This document shows, piece by piece, positions 1 through 11,694 of a stretch of DNA of 64,000 nucleotides. The notes under the pieces were generated by a model that worked only from the letters and a program-made list of their open reading frames with translations, had not been told where the DNA came from and ran no database searches. Both the position numbers and the translations under genes were made by a program. This DNA is from Ichthyophis bannanicus (taxonomy: Eukaryota; Chordata; Amphibia; Gymnophiona; Ichthyophiidae), in assembly GCA_033557465.1 (NCBI GenBank), contig CM066045.1:132205596-132269595 (forward strand), read 5' to 3'. Position 1 is the first letter of the stretch. Each line of letters opens with the position of its first letter.

Positions 1-879
1 TCAGGGGGTGAGTACCAAGGCTTGACCTCATCATTGTCCTGTTGGGGGTTCGGAATTCCATTCTTCTGGGATGCACCGATGGCATGGTGTGGGGGTTTCC
101 CACAGTTTTCTGTACGCATTACTATACTTTTTACTATTGTGCACCTGGAGGTCACATGGTCCTAGCACGCGTTCTGCTCGAGCAGCTGCATTGCATGTTC
201 CAACGCAAGGACCCATTTCATGCGCTGCTGTACAAAGGCTGTTTAACGTGCGTTTTATGGCCACCACAGCCTTAGCATGCTCTGCCATTGCACTTGCATT
301 GACTCTTTGTGTCTTCTTCCAGGAAACATTGTTTGACCTGTGGCAAGTGAGATACGCCTTCTGGACTCTGCTCTTCAGGCATTGCAGCTTCTGAAATGTC
401 CTTGGAGAGCCCATTTCCCCCCTCTCAGCAGGAGGATGCAGTTGGTCTGGCCTTGTCTGTCACAGAGCAGGAGATGATGGATGGCGCTCTGGGTAAGGAT
501 GGCCATCTGGCCGGAAGTTCTGGCAACTGCGCTGTGGACTGCTCCCCGTCCTCTGGGGGTTGAGCAGTGGCTATGTCCCCTGTTGTGGGGGAGGGAGGTT
601 ATCATTCCCCAGAGGAGAGCTTCCAAAGTATCTTCCCCAGAATTCTTTTCCTTTTTTACAACAGGCCTGATCATCTAGCGTGGAAATTGATCCTGCGTCC
701 TCTAGGTTCCCTTAAGCACAGTCTCTTGATGGGTAAGCTGAGAGTGGAAGCTGTATTTGATTGCTTAAAGCTAAGTGTTCCCGGCAATGGGCATCCCCTG
801 GAGATGGAGATCAACTGTGACTTGGATTCAGATGTCTTTGTACTGGGCTCCGGAGGATTGTGAAGGGGCTAGTGTTATC

Positions 880-1780
880 TGCCTGTTTTTGAAGGAGGAA
901 CTGGAGGCGTTGGTTGCCAGGGTCTCATCCATCTTGAGCTTGGCGGATGATCCAGGCATGAAAAAAGGCACCGAAGGTGCATCCACTCCTGCTAGAGGTA
1001 CAGAAATCCACTACTGTCTTCCTATTCCTGGAGATGCCCAAGGGCATGATCCAGTTGAGGTGGGATTCCCCCGACTCCCCACCTAAGGAGTTAAAATTGT
1101 ACAAGAAGATGTATGCTCTCCCGGAGGAGAGCATTGTGTGGTTTAATATTACCAAGATGAATGCATAGATCATGGCGGTTACCAGATGGATCACTATTCC
1201 TATGAAATGCAAATTGCTCTTAAGGGACCGAAATGTGTATTTGTTGTTGAAGAACCAGTTCACCATGGCGGCTGCTATTCTTCAGTTAGTGATAAGTGTA
1301 GTCCTGATGTTTATTTATTTATTTGGAATTTTTATACCACATTTTCCAGTACATCAAATGCAGTTTACAAATAACAACATTTGAATTGTACAAGAGACAG
1401 CACATATTCATTTACATGGAACCGTTGAACTATATACATGTCTCAAGCCCTGTGCCAGTGGATTCTGTCTCTTCCATGCATGATACTACCCCTTCTTTTG
1501 GAGTCAGCTACAGCCTTCCTTGCTGATTTCATGTATGACCTGATACGTTTAGCGGCCAGGGATAGTGCTCTGTCGACGGTGACACTGCGCTGGATTTGGC
1601 TTCTACTTTGAGTGGCGGACATATTTCCAAAGTCTTGTTGACCCAACTGGCCTTTAAAGGCAAGCTTCTTTTTGGTGATGAGTTGAAGAAGGTGGTGAAA
1701 GTCCTGGGTGAGATGAAATCTTACCACCTTCTGGGCCCATGAAGTGGGCAGGAGCCCCTTTTCCGTCAGACTCTGATTGC
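880..1780 (+). pseudogene. D1 gag remnant
   Basis: Gag-like remnant recognised by colinearity with the Gag region of the complete element at 31307. Shared stretches include an acidic/Leu segment with the KEEL-A pattern near 890-940, the 'VTR-TIPM' segment near 1175-1205 (VTKKTTIPV in the complete copy) and 'KGKLLFGDELKKVVK' near 1655-1700 (QGKLLFGEALEKIVK). The reading frame changes several times and contains stops. A SINE-like fragment interrupts it at about 1307-1445. It cannot encode a working capsid protein. Confidence 0.6.
1307..1445 (-). repeat. SINE-like 3' tail fragment inserted in D1 gag
   Basis: On the minus strand this ends in a (TAAA)n-type tail preceded by a 'GGTATAAAAATTCC' block. 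That is the arrangement seen at the 3' ends of the SINE-like repeats at 18706-18943 and 28146-28344. It separates two colinear parts of the D1 Gag remnant. I could not identify a clean target-site duplication. Confidence 0.45.
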
Positions 1781-1959
1781 TGTCCGTAGGTGCTCTGGTC
1801 AGACTCATGGGAGTCTCAGGGTTCCTGTTGCTGCCGGCCTGGAAAGCCTTTCTTCACCTCTGCTTCTGGACTTCGGGCTTGTTCTCTGTCCTTTCGTGGA
1901 GTGCGTTGGTCCAGTGACTCTGTCCTCTCGAGAGGAGGACCTTCCTGAGCTGCGCAATG

Positions 1960-3608
1960 AAGTTTTGGGTACCCATTCTCTGGTTCCTCTGGTTGAGGGC
2001 AGGCTTCGGGGTCATGAAGGATCGCTGGATTCTAGACACCATTCAGTACGGCTATGTTCTGGAATGCAAAGAGTTGATCCTGGATGCCTTTGTTATCTGC
2101 CCTTGTATGTCTGCGATCAAAGGGGCCACTGCGTAGACCATCTTGGACAAATTACTGCTCCTAATGTCAGTGGTGCCCGTTCCCTCAGACGATCAGGGCA
2201 AGGGCAAGGCTTCCATCTATTTTGTGGTACTGAAAAAGAACAGCTCCTTCCAGCCCCTTCTGGACCTCAAGAGTGTCAACAAGCACTTGTGTATCCTGGA
2301 TGGAAACTTGTGCTCTGTGATTCAAGCTGTGCATTGAGGGGAGTTCCTGACATCTCTGGATTTGGCCAAGGCATATTTTCATTTCCTGATTTGGGAGAAT
2401 GAGAAAACTTTCTGCATTTTGTAGTGCTTTACTCTCACATTCAGTTCGCTGTCCTCCCATTCGGACTCTCCACTGTCCCACGGACATTCTCCAAGGTCAT
2501 GGTGGTGGTAGCCATGGTTCTATGGCACCAAGGGATTTGTGTGCACCCATATCTGGACGATTGGCTCATCTGAGCCTATTCTCTTTCAGAGGTATCTCAG
2601 GTAGCGACCGCAGTGGTATCCTTTTTGGAAAGCCTCGACTGGGTGATCACTTGAGGAAAGAGACACCTGATGCCTTCCCATTCCCTGGAGTTCCTGGGAT
2701 ACATTTCGATACTTGAGTGGGCAGAGTCTTCCTGCCAGAGGAGAAAGTCAAAAGGCTGTTGGATTGTCTGGCACTGTTTTGCTTGTGGCAGTCTCCCAGA
2801 GTCCAGGATTATCTTCAACTCCTCGGACTGATGGTGACGACAATCATGATGGTGCCATGGGTGTGTGCTCATTTGCGGCCATTCCGACGGTCCTTGCTGA
2901 CACTGTGGTCCCCGAGTTCTCAGGAGTTCGAGCTCAAGCTCCCACTCCCAGTGATGGTGAAGGCCAGCCTGCGATGGTCGCAGCAGCCCTGCAATCTGAA
3001 GATCCTTCTGACGACGGATGCCAGTCTCTTGGGCTGGGGACCCCATTGCCATGACTGAACGGCCCATAGCCATTGGAACCACAAGGTAGTGCTGTGGTCC
3101 ATCAACTGCCTCAAGGCAAGGGCAGTCGCGTTGACTCTTCTGCATTTCCAGTCCCTAGTTGAGGGGCTGGGTGGTTGGATTGTTTTCAGAGAACGGTGGT
3201 GGCTTATGTCCATTGGCAAGGCAGCATGAGGAGTACTGAGGTAGCATTGAAGATGGTTCTCCAGTTTGCCTGGATGCAGAAGAACCTTCTAGCTTCGTTG
3301 GCTTAGCACATTGTTGGGGTGGACAGTGTGGCAGTGGACCTTCTCAGCTAGCACTCTCTGGATTCAGGAGAGTGGGAGTTGTCAGGAGGCATTTCAGTTT
3401 TTTCTGCGCCGCTGTGGTTGCCCTGAGATGGATCTGATGGCGACCCGCTCCCTTGTCAAAATGTGCCACTTCTTCCGTCACCGCATTGAGACCGAGTCCG
3501 AGGGCATTGACGCCCTGGCTAAGTCGGAGCCTTTTGTATGTGTTTCCTCCGTGGCCCCTGGTGGAGCGTGTAATTCGGCATATAGAGTGTCACTTGGCAA
3601 GGATTGAT
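1960..3608 (+). pseudogene. D1 RT-RNase H remnant
   Basis: Reverse transcriptase and RNase H remnant of a DIRS element. Visible RT blocks in order: 'YFVVLKKNSSFQPLLDLK' near 2218-2270; a motif-A-like 'SLDLAKAYF' near 2355-2380; a finger-palm block with PFG near 2455-2480; and 'HPYLDDWLI' (catalytic YLDD) near 2548-2575. The RNase H block follows with 'TTDASLLGWG' near 3010-3040. A later segment reading 'MDLMATRS...' and a 'FPPWP'-like motif near 3540-3560 match the domain after RNase H in D8. Three frames are needed to read it, so it is dead. Confidence 0.7.
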
Positions 3609-3775
3609 CTCCAGGAACAAGAAGGAAGTCAATTTCACATATGGGTGGCATTGGCACCGACGGAGCGCCATCTGGGAACACTCCCCAGCATCCAGTAGGA
3701 ATGCTTTTGGGAGCGTTCCTCCAGCAATGCGTGTCTGCCTTCCCGCCTTCTTTCCCGGTCTCCTTAATCATCTTT
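3609..3775 (+). repeat. D2 left ITR
   Basis: Type A left inverted terminal repeat. It starts CTCCAGGAACAAG and runs through the 'cacatatggg', 'caccgacggagc' and 'cttttgggag' blocks to a 'gccttcccgcc' block. Its inverted partner is the SINE-interrupted repeat at about 18660-19060. Confidence 0.8.
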
Positions 3776-4021
3776 TTTCGATGGAGCCATCAGGACCACG
3801 TCCCTGTCTGTCACGTTTAAAGACTTCTTTTTTCAAACTTCAGTCTGTTTTGTACTCTGGTTTGCCTTCCTCTCGACCGCATCGACTTCCATCGGTTCCA
3901 GTACTTCTCTTTTTATTTTAGTTTTCTTCAATTTTCTTTTTATTATAGTTTTTCTTTTGAGGCCTTAGCCTCTTCGGGCACCATAACCCAATTTGATTTT
4001 GGGTCCATTTTGTTTCCAAAA

Positions 4022-5508
4022 ATGGAGAAACCCCACAGTGGTTTCAAAAAGTGCTCCAAATGCTCCAGTACAATTTCAAATACTGATGAGTATTCTTGGT
4101 GCCTCAGGTGCCTAGGCCCTGACCACGACATCGATTCCTGCCTCTCCTATCGCCACATGATCACCAGAGGTAGGAAGAACTGTGACAAACAGAAGGCTAA
4201 GCTGTTTCCATCAGTCTCAGCTCCTTCAGTGCACTCCTCAGGGGCATTGACTCCATCTAAGTCTTCCCACACATCTAAGAGCTCACTGGCAGGAGAGAAG
4301 CATCACTGGTGGTCTCCAGCACTTAAGAAGAAGAAGACGACATCCACTTCGGCATCGAGGTTGTCGACTTCCAGGTCGGCATCTGCTTCCAGTACTGAAC
4401 GTCGGCATCGACATCAATACTCTTTGCATTTCGATGCAGACTGTACATCCATACAACCCTGGCAGGAGGTATCCCCTTCCAAAGCCGTTCGGGGATGCCC
4501 CCGAGGTCCAATCCTCAGTGGAGCCCCCGATACTGACTTAGGGAGTTGTACCCACACATCTGTGTCTGGAGCTTCTCCTCCCCCGGTACTGCCGTTGGAT
4601 GACCGAGTCATTGCAATGGAACATAGCTTAGTTAAACTGTTAGCAATTGTTATGTCGATGACTTCGGATGCTCCACTACCTTCACCAGTACCGGTTACAT
4701 TGGTGCCATCGGTACCCATAACCATAGGTACTCTACCACCTTTACAGGGTCTGCAGCAGCGGATACCGAGGCCATCAGAACCAACTGGGCCAATACCCTA
4801 GAAATTGGCATGGAATCAAAGATCATTGAAGCATCGGAGGTATTGAGTATCTCATAGAGATTACTTTGATTTCCTACCAGACTCTGATTCCGAGGAGGCA
4901 TCCGAGGTGGAATTGGTCGATTCCGATGCATCCAGGGACATTCCATTGGATCCTTCACTTCTTTATGAATGGAGACGTTCTCCGCCAAAAGATATGTCCT
5001 TACAAGATTTCATTAAGGATATGGTGGCAGCTCTGGATGTGTCAGTGGCTACTGAAAGCAAACCAAGGGCTGAGGAGCCTGACATATTGCAGTATCCTTC
5101 AGCACCGAAGGAGGCAGCCACCTTCCCGATGCACAATATCTTAAAGAATTTAATGATTCAGATGTGGGAGGCCCCCATGTCGACTAAAAGTCTTGATATC
5201 TTCTACAGGGTTCTTCCCTCTCCAGGTTTTCAAAAGTCACAACTTCTCCATCATTTCATCTGCCATGAGGAGGATCAAGAGTCAGAAAAATCAATCCTCG
5301 GTACCAGTGCCAGAGAGAGTAGGACACTGGATACCTTTGCAAGGAATGCCTTCCAGGCCACCATGTTAGCATCCAGAATTGATTCATACATGCTCTGCAT
5401 GGGCATGTTTCTTAAGGATGTGGCCAGAGATCTCTCGGATTTCACCTCCTTATTGCCACCTGACAGGCAGGTGGCTCACCAGGTTTTCGAAGGGCACTAC
5501 CTGTGTTA
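4022..5508 (+). pseudogene. D2 gag (type A), C-terminus deleted
   Basis: Gag-like protein of a type A DIRS element. The ATG at 4022 begins MEKPHSGFKKCSKC. The N-terminus carries the Cys/His cluster shared by all type A and B copies: a CxxC pair, then 'CLRCLGPDHD', then a further Cys. A Ser/Thr/Pro-rich and basic linker follows, then a conserved C-terminal half ('DFIKDMVAALDVSVATE', 'LMIQMWEAP', 'SYMLCMGMFLKDVARDL'). The frame is lost near 4800 and recovered near 4907. The normal C-terminal tail is missing because a deletion joins Gag directly to the RT palm near 5510-5540. Confidence 0.7.
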
Positions 5509-5523
5509 GGTGCCCTTCGAAAA
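5484..5523. repeat. 14-bp perfect inverted repeat at the D2 gag-RT deletion junction
   Basis: Arms ttttcgaagggcac (5484-5497) and gtgcccttcgaaaa (5510-5523) flank a 12-base loop. The sequence to the left is Gag. About 20 bases to the right it is already the RT segment just before the YxDD box. Confidence 0.85.
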
Positions 5524-5539
5524 TCGGGCCCAAAGTGCT

Positions 5540-6620
5540 TAGGGATTGTGGTGGCCTGTCTGCGAACCTGGGGAATCTTTCTACTTAGATGACTGGCTGC
5601 TAAAGGCAGACTACGCTTCAGCAGTTCATCGGCTCTATATCAAACTATATATCTTCTTCAGGAGTTAGAGTTTGTGATAAATTATCCAAAGTCATATCTC
5701 AACCCAACCCAGGAGCTCGAGTTCATAGGTGGTCGACTAGACACAGTGAGGAGCAGAACGTTCCTCCCAGACGATAGACAACATTGTCTAATTACATTAT
5801 CTAGCCATGTCTAGCAACAACCATCAGTTCCTGCCAGAACATTTCTACGCCTCTTAGGACATATCCTCCACGGTCCATGTCGTACCCTATGCTCATTTCC
5901 ACATGAGAATCTCACAGTAGACTCTCTCAAGCCAGTGGAAACAATCCACAGATTTTGTCAACATCACCTTGCAGATGAAGATAGACCTGCAGTTTTGGAT
6001 CGAGCCACAGAATCTAGTAGAAGGGTTACCTTTTCAGAGGTCTGCGCTGCGGTTTATCTTAACCACCAGTGCATCAAAACTAGGCTGGGATGCCCATCTC
6101 GATGGACTCAGGACGCAGGGTCTCTGGTCTGCTCAAGAGATAGCCTTCCAGATCAATCTTCTGGAACTCAGAGCGGTATTCAATGCTATCAAGAGTGTTC
6201 TCTCTCCAACTCAAGCAGCATTCTCTTCTGGTGCAGACTGACAATCAGGTGGTGATGTTTTACATAAACAAGCAGGGAGGTACGGGCTCTCGAGCCCTGT
6301 GCAAGGAGGCCTCTCGCCTATGGAACTGGGTGATCTCCCAGAATATCCACTTAAACACAGTCTACTTTCTGGGAGTTCAGAACCAACTAGCCGACAAGCT
6401 GCGCCGCATTCTGCTCCCACACGAATGGCGGTTAGATCCTCAGGTAACCCAACACTTATTTCAGCTTTGGGGGAGACAGATAACAAACCTCTTTTCATCT
6501 CCCCATAATACTCAGCTACCCAGGTTCTGTTCCAGGATTCCCTCTCCCCACAGGGAATTTTCAGATGCCTTTCTCTTTCAGATGATCCTCATAGCCCTGT
6601 ACTGGCCCAGACAACCGTGG
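5540..6620 (+). pseudogene. D2 RT (partial) and RNase H remnant
   Basis: The RT begins only just before the catalytic box (a 'LDDWLLKADYAS' segment near 5575-5610), so fingers and most of the palm are gone. RNase H follows: 'TTSASKLGWDAHL' near 6060-6100 (the first catalytic Asp of the TTDAS pattern appears replaced), 'ELRAVFNAIKS' near 6165-6200, 'VQTDNQVVMFYINKQGGTGS' near 6230-6290 and 'NQLADKLRRIL' near 6380-6410. It continues to 'WPRQPWF' at 6603-6623, where D3 interrupts; the frame resumes at 17190. Confidence 0.75.
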
Positions 6621-6623
6621 TTT

Positions 6624-6790
6624 CTCCAGGAACAAGCAGGAAGTCAGTCCTCACTTATGGGTGACGTCGGCACCGATAGAGCCCGCGCTGAGCAATTCCC
6701 CAGCTTTCTAAGAAAGCTTTTGGGATTGCTACCATGCATGCGTGGTCCTTTTCCCGCCCAAGGGTGCCATCTTGCTCAGTCTCCCTTTTT
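6624..6790 (+). repeat. D3 left ITR
   Basis: Type B left ITR with its diagnostic blocks: a 'ggtgacgtcggcaccg' block, 'ttccccagctttc', 'catgcatgcgtgg' and 'gccatcttgctcagtc'. The inverted partner is at about 11695-11840 and is completed at 17143-17160 beyond D4. Confidence 0.85.
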
Positions 6791-7032
6791 CCGCGAAGCC
6801 CTTCGGGTGCATGTCCTCATCCCTCGGAAAAAGTTTTTGTTTTCCTTGCCCCAACAGGCTCTTATTTCTTTTTTCTGGTTGCACCGGTCCTCTACCCTTC
6901 CTCCCCTTGCTCTCTTTTGGAGCTTATGGGGATACCTTTCCTAAATTTTTTCTCCCCGGGCTTTGCGCCCTTTTTTCCTTCCAACCGCTGACTGAATGGG
7001 TCTTCAACCTTGCAGGGGCCATTTTTGCCCCC

Positions 7033-8838
7033 ATGGCCACCGGGTTTAAAAAATGAGATAGATGCTCTAGGAACATGTCGCTTACGGACACTCATGACTG
7101 CTGTCTAAGTTGTCTGGGAGCCAACCATGACCCAGAGCTCTGTTTGCTCTGTAAGAAAATGTCCTCTAAGGCCCTGCTCAGCCGTAAGCAGAAGTCTGAA
7201 GACATTTTTTGAAAGGCTGCCTCAGAATCCCCCGTGGCACCCTCGGTTGTCTTCCCTCTGGTGGGCTCTCCCCCTGCAGCACCACGTTCCAGGCAGCATT
7301 TGGACCATGGGTCCCCTTAGGTGGAACAGCGCAAAAAGAAGGCCTCAAAGTTGCTGTGTGGGGCCCCCGACAAGCGCTCGCGCTCCTGCGCCTGGTCGCT
7401 TAGCCCCATTCGGCGTTCCCGAGAGTTGGACAAGGAGCGGCCCCACAAGGTACCTCGCAGAGAAACTGGCCTCCATCGAAGGCGCCCAGTCTCATGAGGG
7501 CTTGTATCGGCATCCCAAGGCCCCACACCTGCTTGGGAGTCCCGTATGCTGGTGCTGGAATGCAACATTTCTGCATTAATTGCTTCCCAGCAGGTGCTCA
7601 TGGCCAGCTTCGCTGACTTGCGCTCAGAGACGGCGGGTCCCTCGCGTGGGACGCCCAAATCTGTCCAGGAAACCCCCGAGAGCCATGGGCCTCGTGACGG
7701 TCCTTGACGTTGGTCTTGCTCGCTCTCCCTTTCTTCGGGGGCGAGATCATCCAGGGCTTCTGGCTCCAGGCCGCCGGCCATCAGACAGGGCAAACCACCC
7801 GGCTTGGATCCCTCGACTGATTTTTTTGGACTGGGAATCTGATGGGGACACATCTCCAGGGACCCGCACCCACCAGGATCTTCCATCGGACCCCTCGCCG
7901 CCTGGTCTCCAGCAGAATTCGCCACCCGAGGACACCTCCTTTTTGGTGTTTAATTTGAATATGGCTCAGGCCCTCAACCTGGCCCAGGCTGAGGAAGACC
8001 CTTGTGCTGAGGAACTTGATATTCTTCAGTATGAGTCCCCGCCTAGGGAATCCCTCACAGTGCCGGTGTTGCCGATTCTATCTTGGCTATTGTTCCGCAT
8101 GTGGGAGACTCTGGCCTCGGTTCCCATTGTGAGCAAGCGCCTTGGCACAATGTAAAAGATGCAGTGAGGGCCAGGCTTCCGTAAGACTCAACTTCCACAC
8201 ACCTCGATGGTGGTGGAATCCGCCATGAGGAAGCAGAAAAGCCCGAAGTCCCACTCCTCGGTCCCGCTGGGCTGAAAATCCAGAGCCCTCGATGCCCTAG
8301 GCCGCAAGGCCTATCAAGGTTCCATGCTCGCCTGTCACATCCAGGCATACCAATTATATATGGTTATGTTCCTCCACGACTTGGTGAAGGAACTTGGAGG
8401 CTTTGCTGCGGGCCTTGAGGGAGAGCCCCTCGACACGTTCTGCGTCCTGTTGAATTCAGTGGCAGATTGCTCCAAGTATATTTCTTGAGCCTCCTATAAT
8501 GGCTTCGAGACATCAGCCAGGGTGGTGGCCGCGGGCATCAGGGCCTGCCGCCAGGCTTCGCTCTAATCTTCAGATTTGGAGCAGTGGGTACAGGAAAAAC
8601 TCCTCAACGTACCCTTCCTCGGTGACCCGTCTCTCCTGCAAGACATCGATGCTGCCTGACAAGAAGCCCTTTCCCAGGAAAGGCTCCCAGTACCGTGGCT
8701 ACCCGCTGTACCCGATTCTCCCGCGCCGACCACTCCCGCACAGGGGAAGCCTGGCGAGGGTCACCGTAAACCAAATGGCCCGAAGGCCCAGACGCCGGCT
8801 CCACCACAACCCCCTCAGGGGTTTTGACGCCAGTGGTG
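7033..8838 (+). pseudogene. D3 gag remnant (type B)
   Basis: Type B Gag. The ATG at 7033 begins MATGFKK; the first Cys-containing codon nearby is a stop. The N-terminal Cys/His cluster follows ('DTHDCCLSCLGANHD', then CLLCKKMSSKAL). Later segments include 'EEDPCAEELDILQYESPP' near 7995-8045, 'LLFRMWETLAS' near 8085-8120 and 'DLEQWVQEKLLNVPFLGD' near 8575-8625. A Pro/Gln/Lys-rich tail ends at a stop near 8836. Multiple frameshifts separate these blocks. Confidence 0.65.
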
Positions 8839-8869
8839 TGGGCCCTCACCCTCCGGCGGCACAGCAGCC

Positions 8870-9420
8870 TGTGGGGGGACGCCTGTCCTGCTTTGCCCCG
8901 TCGTGGGTGCTGATCACCTCAGACACCTGGGTCCTCCAGGTCATCCGGAGGGCTATTGCCTCCACTTCGACAGACTCCCATTCCCTTTCTCCCAGGCGGA
9001 GCCGCCTTGACTCCCTGCACACCAGCTCTCACTGCAGCAGGAACTACACTTCCTCCTTGCCCAACGGGCAATCGAGATAGTCCCTCCCCACCTTTGAGGT
9101 CAGGGCTTCTATTCCCGGTATTTCCTCGTCCCAAAAAAGACGGGGGGTCTGCGGCCCATCCTCGACATCTGCAGGGAGAGCATTTCCAGGACAGGGTGCT
9201 CCCCTTCGGCCTTGCATCCGCCCCATGGGTCTTCATGAAGTGCCTCATCATCGCCGCCACTCACCTTTGGTGCCAGGGCGTGTCGGTGTTTCCCTACCTC
9301 GACGACTGGCTCGTTACGGCCTGGCAAGCGATATCTTGGAGAGTTTGGGGTTCTTGGTCAACTACCCAAAATCTCATTTCAAGCCGGCACAGGCTCTCTT
9401 AAGTTCATTGGGGCGTGCCT
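8870..9420 (+). pseudogene. D3 RT remnant with internal deletion
   Basis: RT remnant: 'GGRLSCFAPSW' and 'SDTWVLQVIRR' near 8875-8950, 'GFYSRYFLVPKKDGG' near 9105-9150, then 'RPILDI' near 9156-9175. The sequence next continues directly with 'DRVLPFGLASAPWVF' near 9190-9235 and 'VFPYLDDWLVTA' near 9287-9320. Compared with the complete type C RT and other type B copies, roughly 200 bases holding motif A are missing. Confidence 0.7.
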
Positions 9421-9639
9421 CGATACTCGGCAGGCCATGGCCTTCTTGTCGGTGGATCCTTCCAGCCGTCTCCAGGCTCTGGCAACTCGTGTCCAGAGCG
9501 TCAACAGGTCAGTGCTCGGCCCATGCTACGTCTCTTGGGCCACATGGCCTCGAACGTGCATGTGGTTCCTCACTCCCATCTGCACATGCTGACGGCCCAG
9601 TGGTGTCTCAGCTGCAAATGGAGTCAATCCCTCGGACAC

Positions 9640-10340
9640 CTCAGGGACCCCATCAGGTTTCTTCACGGATGCTTCCCTGTTGGGGTGGGGAGCCCATTGC
9701 AGGTTTCTCTGTACACAAGGGCAGAGGTTGCCGACAGAGACTCAACAGCAAATAAACCTGCTCGAGCTCCGGGCCATCCGGCGGGCCCTGAGGGCCTTCG
9801 AGGATGTCTTCAGGGGAAAGTCGGCTCTGGTGCAGACCGACAACCATGTAGCGATGTTCTATATCAACAAAGAGGGAGGCAGTCCTCATCTGCTCTTTTG
9901 CCACCCTGTGGAGGATGTCCCTCAAGGCAACATACCTCCTGGGTCAGGAGAATGGCCTGGCGGACAGGCTCAGCAGAATACTTCGCCCCACGAGTTGTGG
10001 CTGGATCCCAGAGTGGCAGGCTGACTGTTTCTACGCTGGGGCACCCCAGGGATGGACCTCTTTGCCAGCCCTCAGAATGCACAAGTCCCTCGCTTCTGCG
10101 GTCCAATGCCGCATCCGAGCAGGGAGTGCCCCGATGCATTTCTCCTGGACTGATCCTCTAGTCTTCTCTATGCATTCCCTCCTTTTCCCTTCAAGGCTCA
10201 ACGGGACGGGGCATTGCTGATTCTCGTGGCCCTGGCAGCCTTGGTTTCCACTCCTGCTCAGGCTGTCGTCGGAGCCTCCAATTCCCCTAGGCTCTGCCAG
10301 GGACTTGCTGACACAGGAGGAGGGTCGGGTACTACACCCG
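9640..10340 (+). pseudogene. D3 RNase H and post-RNase H remnant
   Basis: RNase H blocks: 'TDASLLGWGAHCRF' near 9665-9705, 'QQINLLELRAIRRALRAF' near 9745-9800, 'VQTDNHVAMFYINKEGGS' near 9828-9885 and 'NGLADRLSRILRP' near 9950-9990. The 'MDLFASPQN' pattern of the next domain follows near 10050. All four acidic RNase H positions can still be read, but frames are broken. Confidence 0.7.
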
Positions 10341-10344
10341 AATC

Positions 10345-11368
10345 TGCCCTCCCTATCCCTCACGGCCTGTTGGCTGAATGGGTCTCTCTAGCCTCTCTGG
10401 CCCTTCTGGAGGAGGTTGAGGAAATCCTCCTGGCCTTGAAGAAGGACTCTACTAGGGGAGCTTACACCTTTAAGTGGAAATGCTTCTCTGGTGCTCGGAG
10501 CATCAGATCGACCCCTTCTCGTGCCGGGTTCGGTGGGTTCTCCAGTACCTCCTCCACCTCTCGAGGGAGGAACTGAAGTCGAACTCGGTTAGAGCGCCAT
10601 ATCGGCCAATCATCTCCCTTTCGAGGGAAAACCTCTCTCGGGGCAACCATTAGTCTCCTACTTCATGCAGGGCCTCCTGTTATCCAAGCCGCCCATCTGT
10701 TCCCCTCTGGTGGAGTGGGACTTGAACGTGTTGCTCGCGCAGCTCACTCGTCCACCCTTCGAGCCGATGGCGACGTGTTCGCTCCGGCATCTGTCCTGGA
10801 AGGTGGCCTTCTTGGCGGCAATGACCTCTGCTCGCAGAGTTATTGAGCTTCAGGCAGGGTGACTTCTGGACGCATCCTAGTTTCTTACCCAAGGTCGTGT
10901 TGGTCTTTCATCTCAACCAAGAGATAGTGCTCCTGACCTTCTTCCTGAGGCCCCACGTCGATTAGGCGTTGTCGACTCTCCACACCCTTGACTGCAAGCG
11001 GGCCCTCGCCTTCTACTTTCAGCATACCCAGACTCATTGCAAGTCTGACCAGCTCTTCGTATCCTACGATCCCAATAGGCAGGGGGGAAGCAGTCACCAA
11101 GCGCACCCTTTTTGTTTGGGTGGCGGACTGCATCGCGTTCGCTCATGTGAAGGCGGGCATCCCTCTGGATCGTCGAGCCACTGCACATGGGGTCCGAGCC
11201 AAAGCGGCCTCGGTGGCCTTGCTGTGCTCCGTGCCTATGATGGACATCTGCTGGGCGGCAACCTGGTTTTCTACAAATATCTTTTCCATCCACTACTGCC
11301 TGGAGAGGGAGTCCCGCCAGGACAGCGCCTTCGGCCAGGCTGTACTCCGTAATATGTTCGGGGTATAA
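10345..11368 (+). pseudogene. D3 tyrosine recombinase remnant
   Basis: YR of a type B DIRS element. Blocks: 'DSTRGAYTFKWK' near 10446-10485, 'PLVEWDLNVLLAQLTRPPFEPMATC' near 10705-10780, 'MTSARRVIELQ' (first catalytic Arg) near 10822-10852, 'HGVRAKAASVALL' (His-x-x-Arg pair) near 11187-11225, and 'IHYCLERES' with the nucleophile-type Tyr near 11290-11315, ending at a stop at 11366-11368. The fold-defining blocks are in order, but frameshifts lie between the Arg block and the HxxR block. Confidence 0.75.
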
Positions 11369-11514
11369 GCAACTCCTGCCCTCCAACACTTCTTCACGGC
11401 TACCAAGGGTTTCACCCTGAGGACCCGCGGTCTTGGGCTCCTTCGGGCTTCGGCTTCTGCTTACTACCTCGCGGAGCTGTTTTTTTGGTTACAGGTTCAG
11501 TAGCCTGTAGCTAG

Positions 11515-11625
11515 GAAGTCCTATAAATGAGGACTGACTTCTTGCTTGTTCCTGGAGAAAGCGTAGTTACTCACCTGTAACAGGTGTTCTCTAGGGACAG
11601 CAGTAATCAGTTCTCACTACCCTCC
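11515..11625. repeat. D3 internal complementary region (ICR)
   Basis: Left half (to 11557) is the reverse complement of the element's left terminus; right half (from 11561) is the reverse complement of its right terminus including the CACCTGTAACAGGTG palindrome. The AAA triplet between them (11558-11560) corresponds to the TTT seen at the element's insertion boundaries. This is the ICR arrangement known for DIRS elements. Confidence 0.85.
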
Positions 11626-11694
11626 CACCTCCCCTGATGAGTTGCTGAATTTTTGTCCTTCCCTTGCCATCTGCTTGGTAGGGCTCGATCTAAG

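Larger units (their letters stand above)
1..3608 (+). mobile_element. D1: old type C DIRS element, first segment (left end outside window)
   Basis: First part of a decayed DIRS retrotransposon of the same group as the complete copy at 30681-36251. It carries Gag, RT and RNase H remnants in the same order as that copy. At 3606-3608 it is cut by D2. The frame resumes at 19098 and the element finishes at 27775-28145. Positions 1-480 have no recognisable domain; they should be its leader or Gag N-terminus but could include another repeat. Frameshifts and stops throughout make this the oldest DIRS copy in the window. Confidence 0.8.

Noticed and set aside
71..394. Open frames of about 100 codons near the window start
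   Set aside because: No family resemblance, and they lie where D1 leader or gag should be, with both strands open by chance.
6742..7056. Leu/Phe/Pro-rich frames resembling membrane proteins in the D3 leader
   Set aside because: The region is the pyrimidine-rich leader present in every type B copy, with different stops in each; the hydrophobic look follows from CT-rich DNA.
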